Origin: Viridibacterium curvum
GTDB taxonomy: Bacteria; Pseudomonadota; Gammaproteobacteria; Burkholderiales; Rhodocyclaceae
Length of the DNA: 64,000 nt
Direction: 5' to 3'
NCBI RefSeq assembly: GCF_039544165.1
Contig: NZ_BAABLD010000015.1
Coordinates: 1-64,000, forward strand
Shown here: one piece after another, positions 1 to 7,650 of the stretch
Layout: each line of letters starts with the position of its first letter
Numbering within the stretch: the stretch's first letter is position 1
The notes under the pieces: generated by a model
The model's input: only the letters and a program-made list of their open reading frames with translations
What the model was told of the DNA's origin: nothing
The model's database searches: none
Made by a program: the position numbers and the translations under genes

Positions 1-105
1 AACGGTCGTAATCGCCGCCGTCAGCGTCGTCTTGCCATGGTCAACGTGACCAATCGTGCCTACGTTCACGTGCGGTTTCGTACGTTCGAATTTTTCCTTG
101 GCCAT
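1..105 (-). CDS. tuf: Elongation factor Tu, N-terminal fragment (cut by window edge)
   Basis: Reading leftward from the ATG at 105-103, the 35 visible codons begin MAKEKFERTKPHVNVGTIGH and continue through the GTPase P-loop (GHVDHGKTT), which is unmistakably EF-Tu. The protein delivers aminoacyl-tRNA to the ribosomal A site as a GTP complex. The rest of the gene lies beyond the left edge. It is the last visible gene of a leftward operon behind three tRNA genes, the classic tRNA-tufB arrangement of beta- and gammaproteobacteria. Identity is certain; which tuf copy this is follows from the tRNA context. Confidence 0.97.
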   Translation of the reverse strand, partial: MAKEKFERTKPHVNVGTIGHVDHGKTTLTAAITTV

Positions 106-157
106 GTCTTACCCCGTTATCCCAAACTAGAGAATATCGATCAAAAACAACAATTTA

Positions 158-232
158 TGGTGCCCATGGCGTGGATTGAACACGCGACCTCTCCCTTACC
201 AAGGGAGTGCTCTGCCACTGAGCTACATGGGC
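158..232 (-). tRNA. tRNA-Thr (anticodon GGT)
   Basis: The reverse complement folds into a standard 75-nt cloverleaf with encoded CCA. The acceptor arm is GCCCATG/CATGGGC. The anticodon stem CTCCC/GGGAG closes the loop TTGGTAA, giving anticodon GGT. The T-arm contains GTTCAATCC. It is the last tRNA before tuf, as in the thrU-tyrU-glyT-thrT-tufB order of enterobacteria. Confidence 0.97.
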
Positions 233-251
233 GAATCCGTACTGCAAAACC

Positions 252-325
252 TGGAGCGGGTGAAGGGAATCGAACCCTCGTCTTAAGCTTGGAAGGCTTC
301 AGCTCTACCATTGAGCTACACCCGC
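252..325 (-). tRNA. tRNA-Gly (anticodon TCC)
   Basis: A 74-nt cloverleaf with encoded CCA on the minus strand. The acceptor arm is GCGGGTG/CACCCGC. The anticodon loop CTTCCAA gives TCC, and the T-loop is GTTCGATTC. The outermost anticodon-stem pair appears to be a G/A mismatch; the rest of the fold is regular. It is the middle gene of the tRNA-Tyr/Gly/Thr-tuf operon. Confidence 0.96.
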
Positions 326-389
326 AAAAACAAGCTCCATCAGCACAAAGCCCGGGCGAATCCTTTTCAGCTACTGCCGCTTTTCGGCT

Positions 390-474
390 TGGTGGTGGGG
401 GAAGGATTCGAACCTTCGAAGGCAGAGCCGTCAGATTTACAGTCTGATCCCTTTGACCGCTCGGGAACCCCACC
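390..474 (-). tRNA. tRNA-Tyr (anticodon GTA)
   Basis: An 85-nt class II tRNA with a long variable arm and encoded CCA. The acceptor arm is GGTGGGG/CCCCACC. The anticodon stem CAGA/TCTG holds loop CTGTAAA (GTA). It is the first gene of the operon; its 5' end lies about ten bases from the predicted transcription start. The upstream tRNA-Thr found at the head of the E. coli cluster is absent here. Confidence 0.97.
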
Positions 475-491
475 CAGCGCGAAGACCCGAA

Positions 492-520
492 ACTATAGTG
501 ACCGTAATTCCGTGCGTCAA
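492..520 (-). promoter_or_regulatory. Sigma-70 promoter of the tRNA-tuf operon
   Basis: On the minus strand TTGACG (520-515) is followed after exactly 17 bases by TATAGT (497-492). Both hexamers are one base off consensus with ideal spacing. Transcription should start near 485, just before tRNA-Tyr. A strong constitutive promoter fits a stable-RNA and EF-Tu operon. Confidence 0.88.
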
Positions 521-628
521 GGTCTTTTTTGATGAGGCAAAGAGCGGGAGCATGCCCCTGCTCATCGCGAGAAGGAGTTTGGCGGGAACACCATAGGATA
601 CGGAGGCACTCCCCCTTTTCGGACGCCA

Positions 629-1420
629 ATGCCTTTACTGAAAGCTCTCCTCGCCCAGCTGGGCAGCCTTGCCCTGCTGTGGGCGATCGGCCGCTCCGGC
701 ATTCTTGCCGGACTCTCGCCCTTGGCCCTGTCCATATCACAGGGTTTTATTGCTGCCACCCTGTCAGCCGGACTCGGCGCACCGCGCTGGTGGTCCGGCA
801 TCCACCTGGCGTTCTTGCCGGGAATCGTGCTGGCCATGCAGAGCAAGCTTCCACCATGGGTATACCTGACCGCCTTTGTTCTACTGGCCGCAACCTACTG
901 GACCAGCTTCCGGACCCAGGTTCCGCTGTTCCTGTCCAACCGCATCACCGTGCACCGCCTGGCGGCTTTTTTGCCTGATACGCCCACGCGCTTTCTGGAT
1001 GTCGGCAGCGGAACGGGCTCAATGGTCCGGCGCCTGGCACGACTGCGCCCGGACTGGCAGATCGACGGCATCGAAAACGCTCCGGCACCATTCTTTCTAT
1101 CGAAACTTCTGGCGCGCGCGCAAGTTAACGCTGCACTGCTTCGCGGTGACTTCTGGAGATACAGCCTCGAACCTTACGACGTCGTCTATGCCTTTCTTTC
1201 CCCAGTGCCTATGCCCGCACTCTGGGCCAAGGCAGCGCGGGAAATGGCGCCGGGCAGCCTGCTCATCAGTAACAGCTTCGAAATCCCGGGAATGGAACCC
1301 GAACGAGTTATCCATATAGACGACCCGCGCCGTACGCAGCTGTATTGCTACCGCATCGGGTCTGGGCAGGCAAAACAGCGGAAAGCAGCCGGTTCCGGCG
1401 GCAAATCGCGGCTAGGTTGA
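629..1420 (+). CDS. Membrane-anchored class I SAM-dependent methyltransferase
   Basis: The 263-aa protein has two parts. Residues 1-92 hold about four hydrophobic stretches that look membrane-spanning. The rest is a Rossmann-fold methyltransferase whose SAM-binding motif I is FLDVGSGTGS (about 122-131), followed by an acidic motif (GIEN, 147-150) that would contact the SAM ribose. The substrate cannot be inferred. The ATG at 629 is the only plausible start in frame, although the purine-rich GGAGG at 602-606 is too far away to be its ribosome site. It precedes a ParA-like gene by 44 bases and may be cotranscribed with it. A soluble methyltransferase domain behind a membrane anchor suggests action on a membrane-associated protein, lipid or quinone-like substrate. 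Confidence 0.75.
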   Translation: MPLLKALLAQLGSLALLWAIGRSGILAGLSPLALSISQGFIAATLSAGLGAPRWWSGIHLAFLPGIVLAMQSKLPPWVYLTAFVLLAATYWTSFRTQVPLFLSNRITVHRLAAFLPDTPTRFLDVGSGTGSMVRRLARLRPDWQIDGIENAPAPFFLSKLLARAQVNAALLRGDFWRYSLEPYDVVYAFLSPVPMPALWAKAAREMAPGSLLISNSFEIPGMEPERVIHIDDPRRTQLYCYRIGSGQAKQRKAAGSGGKSRLG

Positions 1421-1464
1421 CACAGTGCGTCGCGCACACTGCTCGTCTGTAAAGGAGCAAGAGC

Positions 1465-2157
1465 ATGGCTGAAATCATCTGCGTAATCGGCATCAAGGGC
1501 GGAACGGGCAAAACAACGCTCTCCCACATGATCTGTCACGGCCTGACCTTGTTGGGGCGACGCGCAGCCTGTGTGATGACCGACGAATTTCGCGAGCCCT
1601 TGAGGCCCGAAGGCCGAAACTACGTCGTCGCGGATGCGCGATCAGCCAAGGCTCGCGAGAAAATGATGGAGACACTGCGCGGCCTGCCTGGCTGGGTCGG
1701 AGTGCTGGATGGCGGGGCCAACCGGACGGATACGGATATGACGCTGTACAAGCTATCCAGCCTCGTCTTGCTGCCTTTCCGAGACTCGGCTGAGGATCTG
1801 CGCGCCGTTGCCCAGGACCTGGAGCGCTACCCGCGCGCGTGGGCATTGCCATCGCAGTGGCCGACGAACCACTGGCAACAGGACGCTTCGCGCAAGCTGC
1901 TCGACACCCTGCCCACCCACCTGCGGCAGCGTGTGCTGGCCCCGACTTTCGCTGTATCTTCGTCCAAGCTGCTGTTGCAGGCACGCCTGCCGGAGAGCCT
2001 GCCGACAGTACTGAACAATGCCGCACGCTCGGTTGCCGACATGACGCTGACCCTTATCAACCACAAGGATCGCTCCCTCATCGATACGCTCGACAGCTTC
2101 GAGCGCCGGCAGGTCCTCGGCAGCCAGGCCCAGCCACAGCAAATGACCCGGCACTGA
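1465..2157 (+). CDS. Orphan ParA/MinD-family ATPase
   Basis: This 230-aa protein begins with the deviant Walker A motif of the ParA/MinD superfamily, KGGTGKTT at residues 11-18, including the signature lysine at position 11. A later hydrophobic strand ending in LDGGAN resembles the switch/Walker B region. Such ATPases dimerise on ATP and position plasmids, chromosomes or protein assemblies. The C-terminal half is not conserved enough to name a subfamily. No ParB, MinE or other partner gene is adjacent, so this is an orphan, possibly positioning a membrane or surface complex. A good ribosome site (AAAGGAG) lies just upstream of the ATG. The fold is secure; the cargo is unknown. Confidence 0.78.
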   Translation: MAEIICVIGIKGGTGKTTLSHMICHGLTLLGRRAACVMTDEFREPLRPEGRNYVVADARSAKAREKMMETLRGLPGWVGVLDGGANRTDTDMTLYKLSSLVLLPFRDSAEDLRAVAQDLERYPRAWALPSQWPTNHWQQDASRKLLDTLPTHLRQRVLAPTFAVSSSKLLLQARLPESLPTVLNNAARSVADMTLTLINHKDRSLIDTLDSFERRQVLGSQAQPQQMTRH

Positions 2158-2177
2158 GCTTCGGGAAGGCGCGAAGG

Positions 2178-2852
2178 TCAACCGCGCAAGCCGTGACGTG
2201 CCAGCACGACAAGTGCCTGGGCGCGATTCGAGACGTCAAGGGCACGCAGGATCGCCGAGCAATGCACCTTTACAGTGCCCTCGGCAAGCCCCAACAGATC
2301 GGCAATCTCACGATTGGTCCGCCCCTCGACCATCAGTTCCATGACACGTGTTTGCGCCGCAGTCAGACCGAACTGCTCCGAAATCGAATCCACACTGCGT
2401 TTACGCGGCGGGCGGCTACTGGTCAGCTCCGAACTCTCGGGCGTTACGACACCGCCATCCAGCACCTTGCGCACCGCGTCGACCAACTGCTCGGTAGACA
2501 AGGATTTGGACAGGAAACCCGAGGCGCCCGCCTTCAGGGCGCGCTTGACAGAAGCCTCGTCAGCCAGTGCCGACACCACCACCACAGGTATCGAAGGAAA
2601 GCGATGCGCCAGTACGGAGAGCAGCGAGAAGCCACTCATGTCGGGCAGCATCAGGTCGACCAGGACAAGATCAAAGTCTTGCCGCGCCTCAATGATGCCA
2701 AGCGCTTCCTGCCCGCAAGAAGCCTGCGCGAATACACAGGACAAACCCAGGCGCTCCAGCGCCAGCACCATGGCCTCACGCACCAGGGCGTGATCTTCAA
2801 TGACCAGTATGCGGCACTCGCTCATCAACGCGTTATCCGGGCTGAATTTCAT
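2178..2852 (-). CDS. NarL/LuxR-type response regulator
   Basis: The protein (224 aa from the first ATG, 215 from a second ATG at 2825-2823) has an N-terminal receiver domain with the acidic pair in VIEDH, phosphoacceptor aspartate in LVLVDLMLPD and conserved lysine in GFLSKSLS. A C-terminal LuxR-type helix-turn-helix follows (LTAAQTRVMELMVEGRTNRE region, then AEGTVKVH). It should bind DNA when phosphorylated. It is divergent from a periplasmic binding protein and hybrid histidine kinase that likely control it; kinases of that type often pair with NarL-class regulators. Neither start has a convincing Shine-Dalgarno. Family assignment is firm; the regulon is unknown. Confidence 0.9.
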   Translation of the reverse strand: MKFSPDNALMSECRILVIEDHALVREAMVLALERLGLSCVFAQASCGQEALGIIEARQDFDLVLVDLMLPDMSGFSLLSVLAHRFPSIPVVVVSALADEASVKRALKAGASGFLSKSLSTEQLVDAVRKVLDGGVVTPESSELTSSRPPRKRSVDSISEQFGLTAAQTRVMELMVEGRTNREIADLLGLAEGTVKVHCSAILRALDVSNRAQALVVLARHGLRG

Positions 2853-3213
2853 GACAAGGCACTAAGCCTAACACACCGGCAATTACCCATCCTCTGAATA
2901 TGGGTACGAGGCGGCCCCCGTTTCCACCACATTGCGCTGTCTGACCACAGCGAACACACTGCAGACAGGCGCTGCGAGACAGAGGTCCTTTCCAGTCATC
3001 GACAGCCGACACCAACAACTTGATGTAGGCATCCTTCGTTCTGAGCGGGTCCCCTTCCCTTTCAGGCACAATCACTCACGGCGCCCAATGCGTCCGATAC
3101 CATGCAGGGCCGGTCAAGGAGGGTGCAGCCTGCCCACCCCGGGTCGGCGTGCAACGCCAGCCCGCAGAACAGAGTCAGACAAGCAACCCCAGCCCCGACT
3201 ACCTATTAGCTCC
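2853..3213. other. Divergent intergenic region between response regulator and binding-protein operon
   Basis: These 361 bases contain no convincing gene. A rightward frame is open from 2932, but its first 94 codons have no coding character and the signal peptide at 3214 marks the real start. The stretch must hold both divergent promoters, although I see no good sigma-70 pair. Its only clear structure is a dyad at 2884-2906, listed separately. Confidence 0.6.
2884..2906. repeat. Dyad TACCCAT-N9-ATGGGTA, possible operator
   Basis: A perfect 7-bp inverted repeat with a 9-base spacer lies 30-50 bases upstream of the response-regulator start and about 310 bases upstream of the divergent operon. 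The size and symmetry fit a dimeric regulator site, possibly that of the adjacent LuxR-type protein. A transcribed hairpin is the alternative. This is inference from symmetry only. Confidence 0.4.
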
Positions 3214-4134
3214 ATGCGCTGTTTGCGCCGCCTTTTCTTCGCAGCATGCCTCGCATTCGCCGGTCTCTCGCCGGCGCATGCGGCGTCCGTGCTCGTCGTG
3301 GTCAGCGAACCACGGGGCGTCTACATGGAGTTCGCAGACGCCATCAAGGCGGAGTTGCAGCGCGGCAACCAGCATGAAGTCAGCGTCATCGACAGCGACC
3401 TGCTGGCAACACGTGGGGGCTTCGACCCCCAACTGGTGCTGGCGGTCGGCGGCAAGGCGGTGGACACGGTGCTGGGGCGCGAAATCCGCACCCCGGTTCT
3501 GCTGACTCTCATCCCGCGCAGCTCCTACGACAAACTACCCGCCGCGCGCCGCGATGACCGCCGCATCAGTGCCGTGTTCGTGGACCAACCCCCCAACCGC
3601 TACCTTGATCTAGTCAAGGCAGCCCTGCCCAACATCGACCGCATCGGCCTGCTCGCTGGCCGCGACAGCCGCGAACATGTGGCACGTCTGAGCGCCGTGG
3701 CGCGCGAACGCAAGCTGCGGCCGATGACGGAGCCCATCAACTCCGACGCCGACATCTACCCGGCACTGCAGCGCATGTTCTCTGAAGGGGGCGCCCTTCT
3801 GGCCACCCCCGACACATCGGTCTTCAACAGCCAGACCATTCCCAACATCATCCTCAGCACCTATCGCTTCCGCGTGCCCGTCGTCGGCTTTTCGCCGGCA
3901 TACGTCCGCTCCGGCGCACTGGTAGCCATTTATTCGACCCCTGCCCAGCTGGCAACCCAGTCGAGCGAGATCGCACGCAGCATCCTCAATGGCGGTCAGG
4001 TACCGCCCGTGCAGTACCCGCGCATCTATTCCATCGGCATCAACAACGTAGCGGCTCGTTCGCTGGGTTTTGATCTGGATCCGGAAGCCGTCATCCACGA
4101 ACGGATGGAGCGGCTCGAACGGAGCACGCCATGA
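3214..4134 (+). CDS. Periplasmic ABC-type substrate-binding protein without transporter
   Basis: The 306-aa product starts with a signal peptide (MRCLRRLFF followed by a hydrophobic core ending SPAHA), so it is exported. The body resembles the ABC_sub_bind family (PF04392-type periplasmic binding fold), with successive Rossmann-like strands such as LVLAVGGKAVDTVL and IDRIGLLAGR. No permease or ATPase gene is present. Its stop overlaps the start of a membrane sensor kinase by four bases (ATGA), so the pair is translationally coupled. The likely role is therefore ligand presentation to the kinase rather than uptake. I chose the start at the signal peptide because earlier in-frame codons look non-coding. 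Confidence 0.8.
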   Translation: MRCLRRLFFAACLAFAGLSPAHAASVLVVVSEPRGVYMEFADAIKAELQRGNQHEVSVIDSDLLATRGGFDPQLVLAVGGKAVDTVLGREIRTPVLLTLIPRSSYDKLPAARRDDRRISAVFVDQPPNRYLDLVKAALPNIDRIGLLAGRDSREHVARLSAVARERKLRPMTEPINSDADIYPALQRMFSEGGALLATPDTSVFNSQTIPNIILSTYRFRVPVVGFSPAYVRSGALVAIYSTPAQLATQSSEIARSILNGGQVPPVQYPRIYSIGINNVAARSLGFDLDPEAVIHERMERLERSTP

Positions 4135-6062
4135 TCCACATGCGCTGGGACATCCGCACGCGGGTCTTGCTTGTGGCGCTGGTGCCCACCGCCGTGCTGG
4201 GCATCCTGCTGACAGCCATCCTGACCGTCTCCCGCCTTGGCGATCTTGAAGACGCGCTGGCAGCCCGTGGTCAGGCGCTCGCGCGCCAGCTGGCCTCCGC
4301 ATCGGAATTCGGTTTGTTCTCCGGCAACCGCGACGAACTGGCCCGTCTTGCACAATCGACGCTGTCCAATGCGGATCTGCAGGGCGTCGCCATCTTCGGC
4401 CGCGATCACGAATTGCTCGCCTCCGCCGGCCTGCAAGCCAACCAGACCGCCATCCGCCGCAACGCATCCGGCGTCGAGTGGGTGGGCAACAGCATCATCC
4501 GCATCAGTGCCGCCGTCGGTAACACAGCCGTCAGCGAAGAAGACCCCTATACCCTCACCGCCGGCACCGCCAATGCCGCTACCAGCCGCAAGCTTGGCGA
4601 GGTGGTCGTGCTGGTATCGCTGGAGCAGTTGGAAAGCCGCAAGAACCTGCACATGCTGAAAGCCCTGCTGACGCTGCTGATCGTGCTGGCAGGCAGCGGC
4701 GCGCTTGCCATGTGGCTCAGCCGCTCGGTCAGCCAGCCGATCCGCAACATCGCCCGCACGGTGACGGACATCGGCCGTGGGCGCCTGGACGTGCAGGTGC
4801 CGGTCGAAGGCGGCGGCTCCCTGCAGCAGCTGGCCGAAGGCCTCAACGAGATGGCACGCCGCCTGAAGCTGTCGCGCGACAGTCTTGAAATGCAAGTCTC
4901 GCAAGCCACAGCCGAGCTGCGCCAGCGCAAGGAAGAGGCCGAGCGCGCCAACCTTGCCAAATCACGCTTTCTTGCGGCAGCCAGCCACGACTTGCGCCAG
5001 CCCATGCACGCCCTCGGACTGTTCATCGAAGACCTCGCCAACAAGGAGCACAGCGGCGATACACAGCAGCTGATCGGCCGCATCGCCGCCTCGGCCGAGG
5101 CCATGGAGAACCTGCTCGACAGCCTGCTCGACATCTCCAAGCTCGACGCCGGTGTGGTCACCGCCAACCCGCGCCCCTTCCCGCTTGGCCCCCTGTTCGA
5201 GCGCATCGAGAGCGAGTACCGCGCGAGCGCCGAAGAGAAGGGCCTGGCGCTGCGCGTGGTGCCGACCGATCTGTGGGTCGAGAGCGACCCCATGCTGTTC
5301 GAGCGCATCCTGCTCAATCTGGTCACCAATGCCCTGCGCTACACCCCTCGCGGCGCCGTGATGGTGACGGCGCGACGCCGCGGCGTGCGTGTCCTCATCG
5401 AAGTGCGCGACAGCGGCATCGGCATTCCCGAGGACGCACAGGAGAGCGTCTTCCAGGAATTCATCCAGCTCGACAACGCAGCACGCGACCGCAGCAAGGG
5501 CCTTGGCCTCGGCCTCGCCATCGTGCGCCGCCTGTGCGTGCTGCTCGACCACCGCCTCAGCCTGCGCAGCCGCCCAGGTCGTGGCTCGGTGTTCGGCATC
5601 GAAGCCAAGATCGCTCGCCCCGTCACCCAGCTCAATGAAGCAGTCGGTACCGAATCCAACCTCGTCGGTCTGGTTATCGGCATTGTTGATGACGACTCCC
5701 TGGCCATGGAAAGCCTCGCTGGGCTGCTGCGCGCATGGGGATGCTACGTCGTCTCCGGCGAAAGCCTCGACGCCCTGCTGCACGCCCTCGCCGACAACGA
5801 AATCACGCCCCAGGTCCTCATCAGCGACTTCCGCCTACCCGGCCCGCGCAACGGCCTGGAAGTTATCGCCACCCTGCGGGCGCAGTTCGGCCCGCAACTG
5901 CCGGGGCTGCTGCTATCCGGCGATACCGGCCCGGACGTACTGCGCCAAGCCACCGACCTCGGCATCCCCTTGCTGCACAAACCTGTACGCCCTGCCAAGC
6001 TCCGTGCAGCCATTGCACATGTCGCTCATCTCGTTCCAGCACCGGGGACGCAAGCACGCTGA
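4131..6062 (+). CDS. Hybrid sensor histidine kinase (TM-sensor-TM-HAMP-HisKA-HATPase-REC)
   Basis: The 643-aa protein has a transmembrane helix at about 11-33, a periplasmic domain, a second helix at about 176-197, a HAMP linker and coiled coil to about 275, and a kinase core. The phosphoacceptor is His286 in SHDLRQPMHALGLF. The ATPase has an N-box (LNLVTNALRYT), DSGIGI and a glycine-rich GLGLGLAIV lid. A C-terminal receiver (about 515-635) carries the acidic cluster VDDD, aspartate in ISDFRLPG and lysine in LLHKPVRP. All catalytic residues are present. It is cotranscribed with the upstream binding protein, which may supply the ligand, and is divergent from a LuxR-type regulator, its probable output. 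The signal is unknown. Confidence 0.93.
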   Translation: MIHMRWDIRTRVLLVALVPTAVLGILLTAILTVSRLGDLEDALAARGQALARQLASASEFGLFSGNRDELARLAQSTLSNADLQGVAIFGRDHELLASAGLQANQTAIRRNASGVEWVGNSIIRISAAVGNTAVSEEDPYTLTAGTANAATSRKLGEVVVLVSLEQLESRKNLHMLKALLTLLIVLAGSGALAMWLSRSVSQPIRNIARTVTDIGRGRLDVQVPVEGGGSLQQLAEGLNEMARRLKLSRDSLEMQVSQATAELRQRKEEAERANLAKSRFLAAASHDLRQPMHALGLFIEDLANKEHSGDTQQLIGRIAASAEAMENLLDSLLDISKLDAGVVTANPRPFPLGPLFERIESEYRASAEEKGLALRVVPTDLWVESDPMLFERILLNLVTNALRYTPRGAVMVTARRRGVRVLIEVRDSGIGIPEDAQESVFQEFIQLDNAARDRSKGLGLGLAIVRRLCVLLDHRLSLRSRPGRGSVFGIEAKIARPVTQLNEAVGTESNLVGLVIGIVDDDSLAMESLAGLLRAWGCYVVSGESLDALLHALADNEITPQVLISDFRLPGPRNGLEVIATLRAQFGPQLPGLLLSGDTGPDVLRQATDLGIPLLHKPVRPAKLRAAIAHVAHLVPAPGTQAR

Positions 6063-6143
6063 CAAATCCTCGCGTTACCATTGGGGTCCCCGCTCGGGGA
6101 CGCCAAACGGCGCCGGACGCATTTCGTGCAGCAGGAGCATCAC

Positions 6144-6548
6144 ATGAGCAGCAACGCAGACAATAGTTTCGATTTCATGCGCCAACTATGGAGCAGCATG
6201 GGTTTTGGCCTGCCAGGCATGGCCACACCGACGCTGGACGTCGATGAGATCGAGAAACGCATCACCGACCTGCGCGCTGTCGAAGGCTGGCTCAAGATGA
6301 ACCTCTCGATGCTGCAGATGACCATTCAGGGGCTGGAAGTCCAGCGCGCCGCACTCTCCGCCGTGCGCGCCATGAGCCAACCCGGCGAACATGGCGAGAT
6401 GCCCGCCAATCCCTTCACCAATCCGGCCCTGTGGGCCTGGCCTTTCCCTGCGGCCGGTGCTGCGACCTCGGAACCCCAAATGCCGCCCGAAGCAAGCGAA
6501 CCGCCGGCAGCCCCACCACCTCCGAAGTCTGGCGGCCGCAAGAAATGA
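6144..6548 (+). CDS. phaM: PhaM-type polyhydroxyalkanoate granule regulatory protein
   Basis: This 134-aa protein matches the PhaM family: an N-terminal stretch with WSSMGFGLPGM, then a helical region starting TLDVDEIEKRI with VEGWLKMNLSMLQMTIQGLE, and a Pro/Ala-rich tail ending in basic KSGGRKK. In Cupriavidus the homologue binds both PHB synthase and DNA, activating the synthase and tethering granules to the nucleoid; the basic tail is the likely DNA-binding part. The start at 6144 has an AGGAG site six bases upstream. It overlaps the FIST-domain gene by three bases. It implies that this organism makes PHA, although no synthase gene is in the window. Confidence 0.85.
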   Translation: MSSNADNSFDFMRQLWSSMGFGLPGMATPTLDVDEIEKRITDLRAVEGWLKMNLSMLQMTIQGLEVQRAALSAVRAMSQPGEHGEMPANPFTNPALWAWPFPAAGAATSEPQMPPEASEPPAAPPPPKSGGRKK

Positions 6549-7633
6549 GCGCCTGTCTCGCCAGCAGCGCCTACGCACTGTCGGTCGACTGGCGACTCGC
6601 TCTCGAACACGCCATCAATCGCCTGCAGCGCATCGATGGCGCCAACCTGGGCCTGCTATACATCTCTGACCGCTTCAGCCCGCATGCGGCGCAGATGATC
6701 GAACGCCTGCGCGCTGCCACCGGCATCGAGCACTGGGTCGGCGCAACCGGGATCGGTGTGCTGGGCACGGGAGAGGCCGAGATCGATGCACCAGCCGTAT
6801 CCCTGCTGACCTGCCGCCTGCCCACTGACAGCTTCCGCGTCTTTTCCGGGCGCAAACCCTTGCCGCGCGACTTCGCCAGCTTTGGCGCACTCGTGCACGG
6901 CGACCCGGCCACGCCGGACATGAGCGAACTGGTGCAGGACATGTCCTCCAAGGTACGTGGCAACTGCCTGTGTGGTGGCCTCGCCAGTGCTCGCCACATG
7001 CCCCTGCACTTTGCCGACGCAGCCTTGCAAGGCGGGCTATCTGGCGTCGCCTTCGATGAACGCATCCGCCTCGTCACCGCCGTCAGCCAGGGCTGTATCG
7101 CCCTGCCCGGCAGTTGGCGCGTCACCGCCAGCGACGAGAACGCCATCGTCGAGCTCGACGGTCGACCCGCGCTCAAGGTCTTTCGCGAAGCCATCGGCCC
7201 CGCACTCGGCGCCGATCTGCAACGCGCCGCACGCAACCTGCGCGTAGGGCTGCGCAACGAAGAAAGCGGCCCCACCGGTTTCGCCGTGCGTCCCATTACC
7301 GACTTCGACCTGCGCGCTGGCGCCCTCTCGATCAACGAGCAAGTTGCCGAAGGCCAGGAGCTTGTCTTCGTGCGCCAGGACGCCAACAGCGCCGCAGAGG
7401 ACTTCCGCCGCACGCTGGCCCGCCTGCGCCAGGCCTGCCCCGAGCCCCCCGTAGCCGGCATCTACATCAGCTGCGCTGGGCGCGGCGGCGCCCTGTTCGA
7501 CAGCGACGACAGCGAAGTCGCGATGATTGCCGAAGTCTTCGATCAACTCCCGCTCGCCGGCTTCTTCTCGGCGGGCGAAATCGCCAGCAACCGCCTTTAC
7601 GGCCTGACCGGCGTCCTCACCCTGCTTTTCTGA
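6545..7633 (+). CDS. FIST N- and C-domain sensory protein
   Basis: The 362-aa protein has the FIST_N plus FIST_C architecture. The first half begins LALEHAINRLQ and contains GATGIGVLG. The second half has the typical ending of the C-terminal domain (PLAGFFSAGEIA, then LYGLTGVLTLLF). FIST domains are thought to bind small ligands such as amino acids and usually occur in signalling proteins; here they stand alone with no output domain. The ATG overlaps the phaM stop (ATGA), so translation is probably coupled. A soluble ligand sensor tied to a PHA granule regulator suggests a metabolic link, but that is inference. Confidence 0.85.
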   Translation: MSACLASSAYALSVDWRLALEHAINRLQRIDGANLGLLYISDRFSPHAAQMIERLRAATGIEHWVGATGIGVLGTGEAEIDAPAVSLLTCRLPTDSFRVFSGRKPLPRDFASFGALVHGDPATPDMSELVQDMSSKVRGNCLCGGLASARHMPLHFADAALQGGLSGVAFDERIRLVTAVSQGCIALPGSWRVTASDENAIVELDGRPALKVFREAIGPALGADLQRAARNLRVGLRNEESGPTGFAVRPITDFDLRAGALSINEQVAEGQELVFVRQDANSAAEDFRRTLARLRQACPEPPVAGIYISCAGRGGALFDSDDSEVAMIAEVFDQLPLAGFFSAGEIASNRLYGLTGVLTLLF

Positions 7634-7650
7634 AACCTCCCTCCTACACC

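Noticed and set aside
2932..3213. N-terminal extension of the binding protein
   Set aside because: The extension lacks coding character and would bury the signal peptide that begins at 3214.
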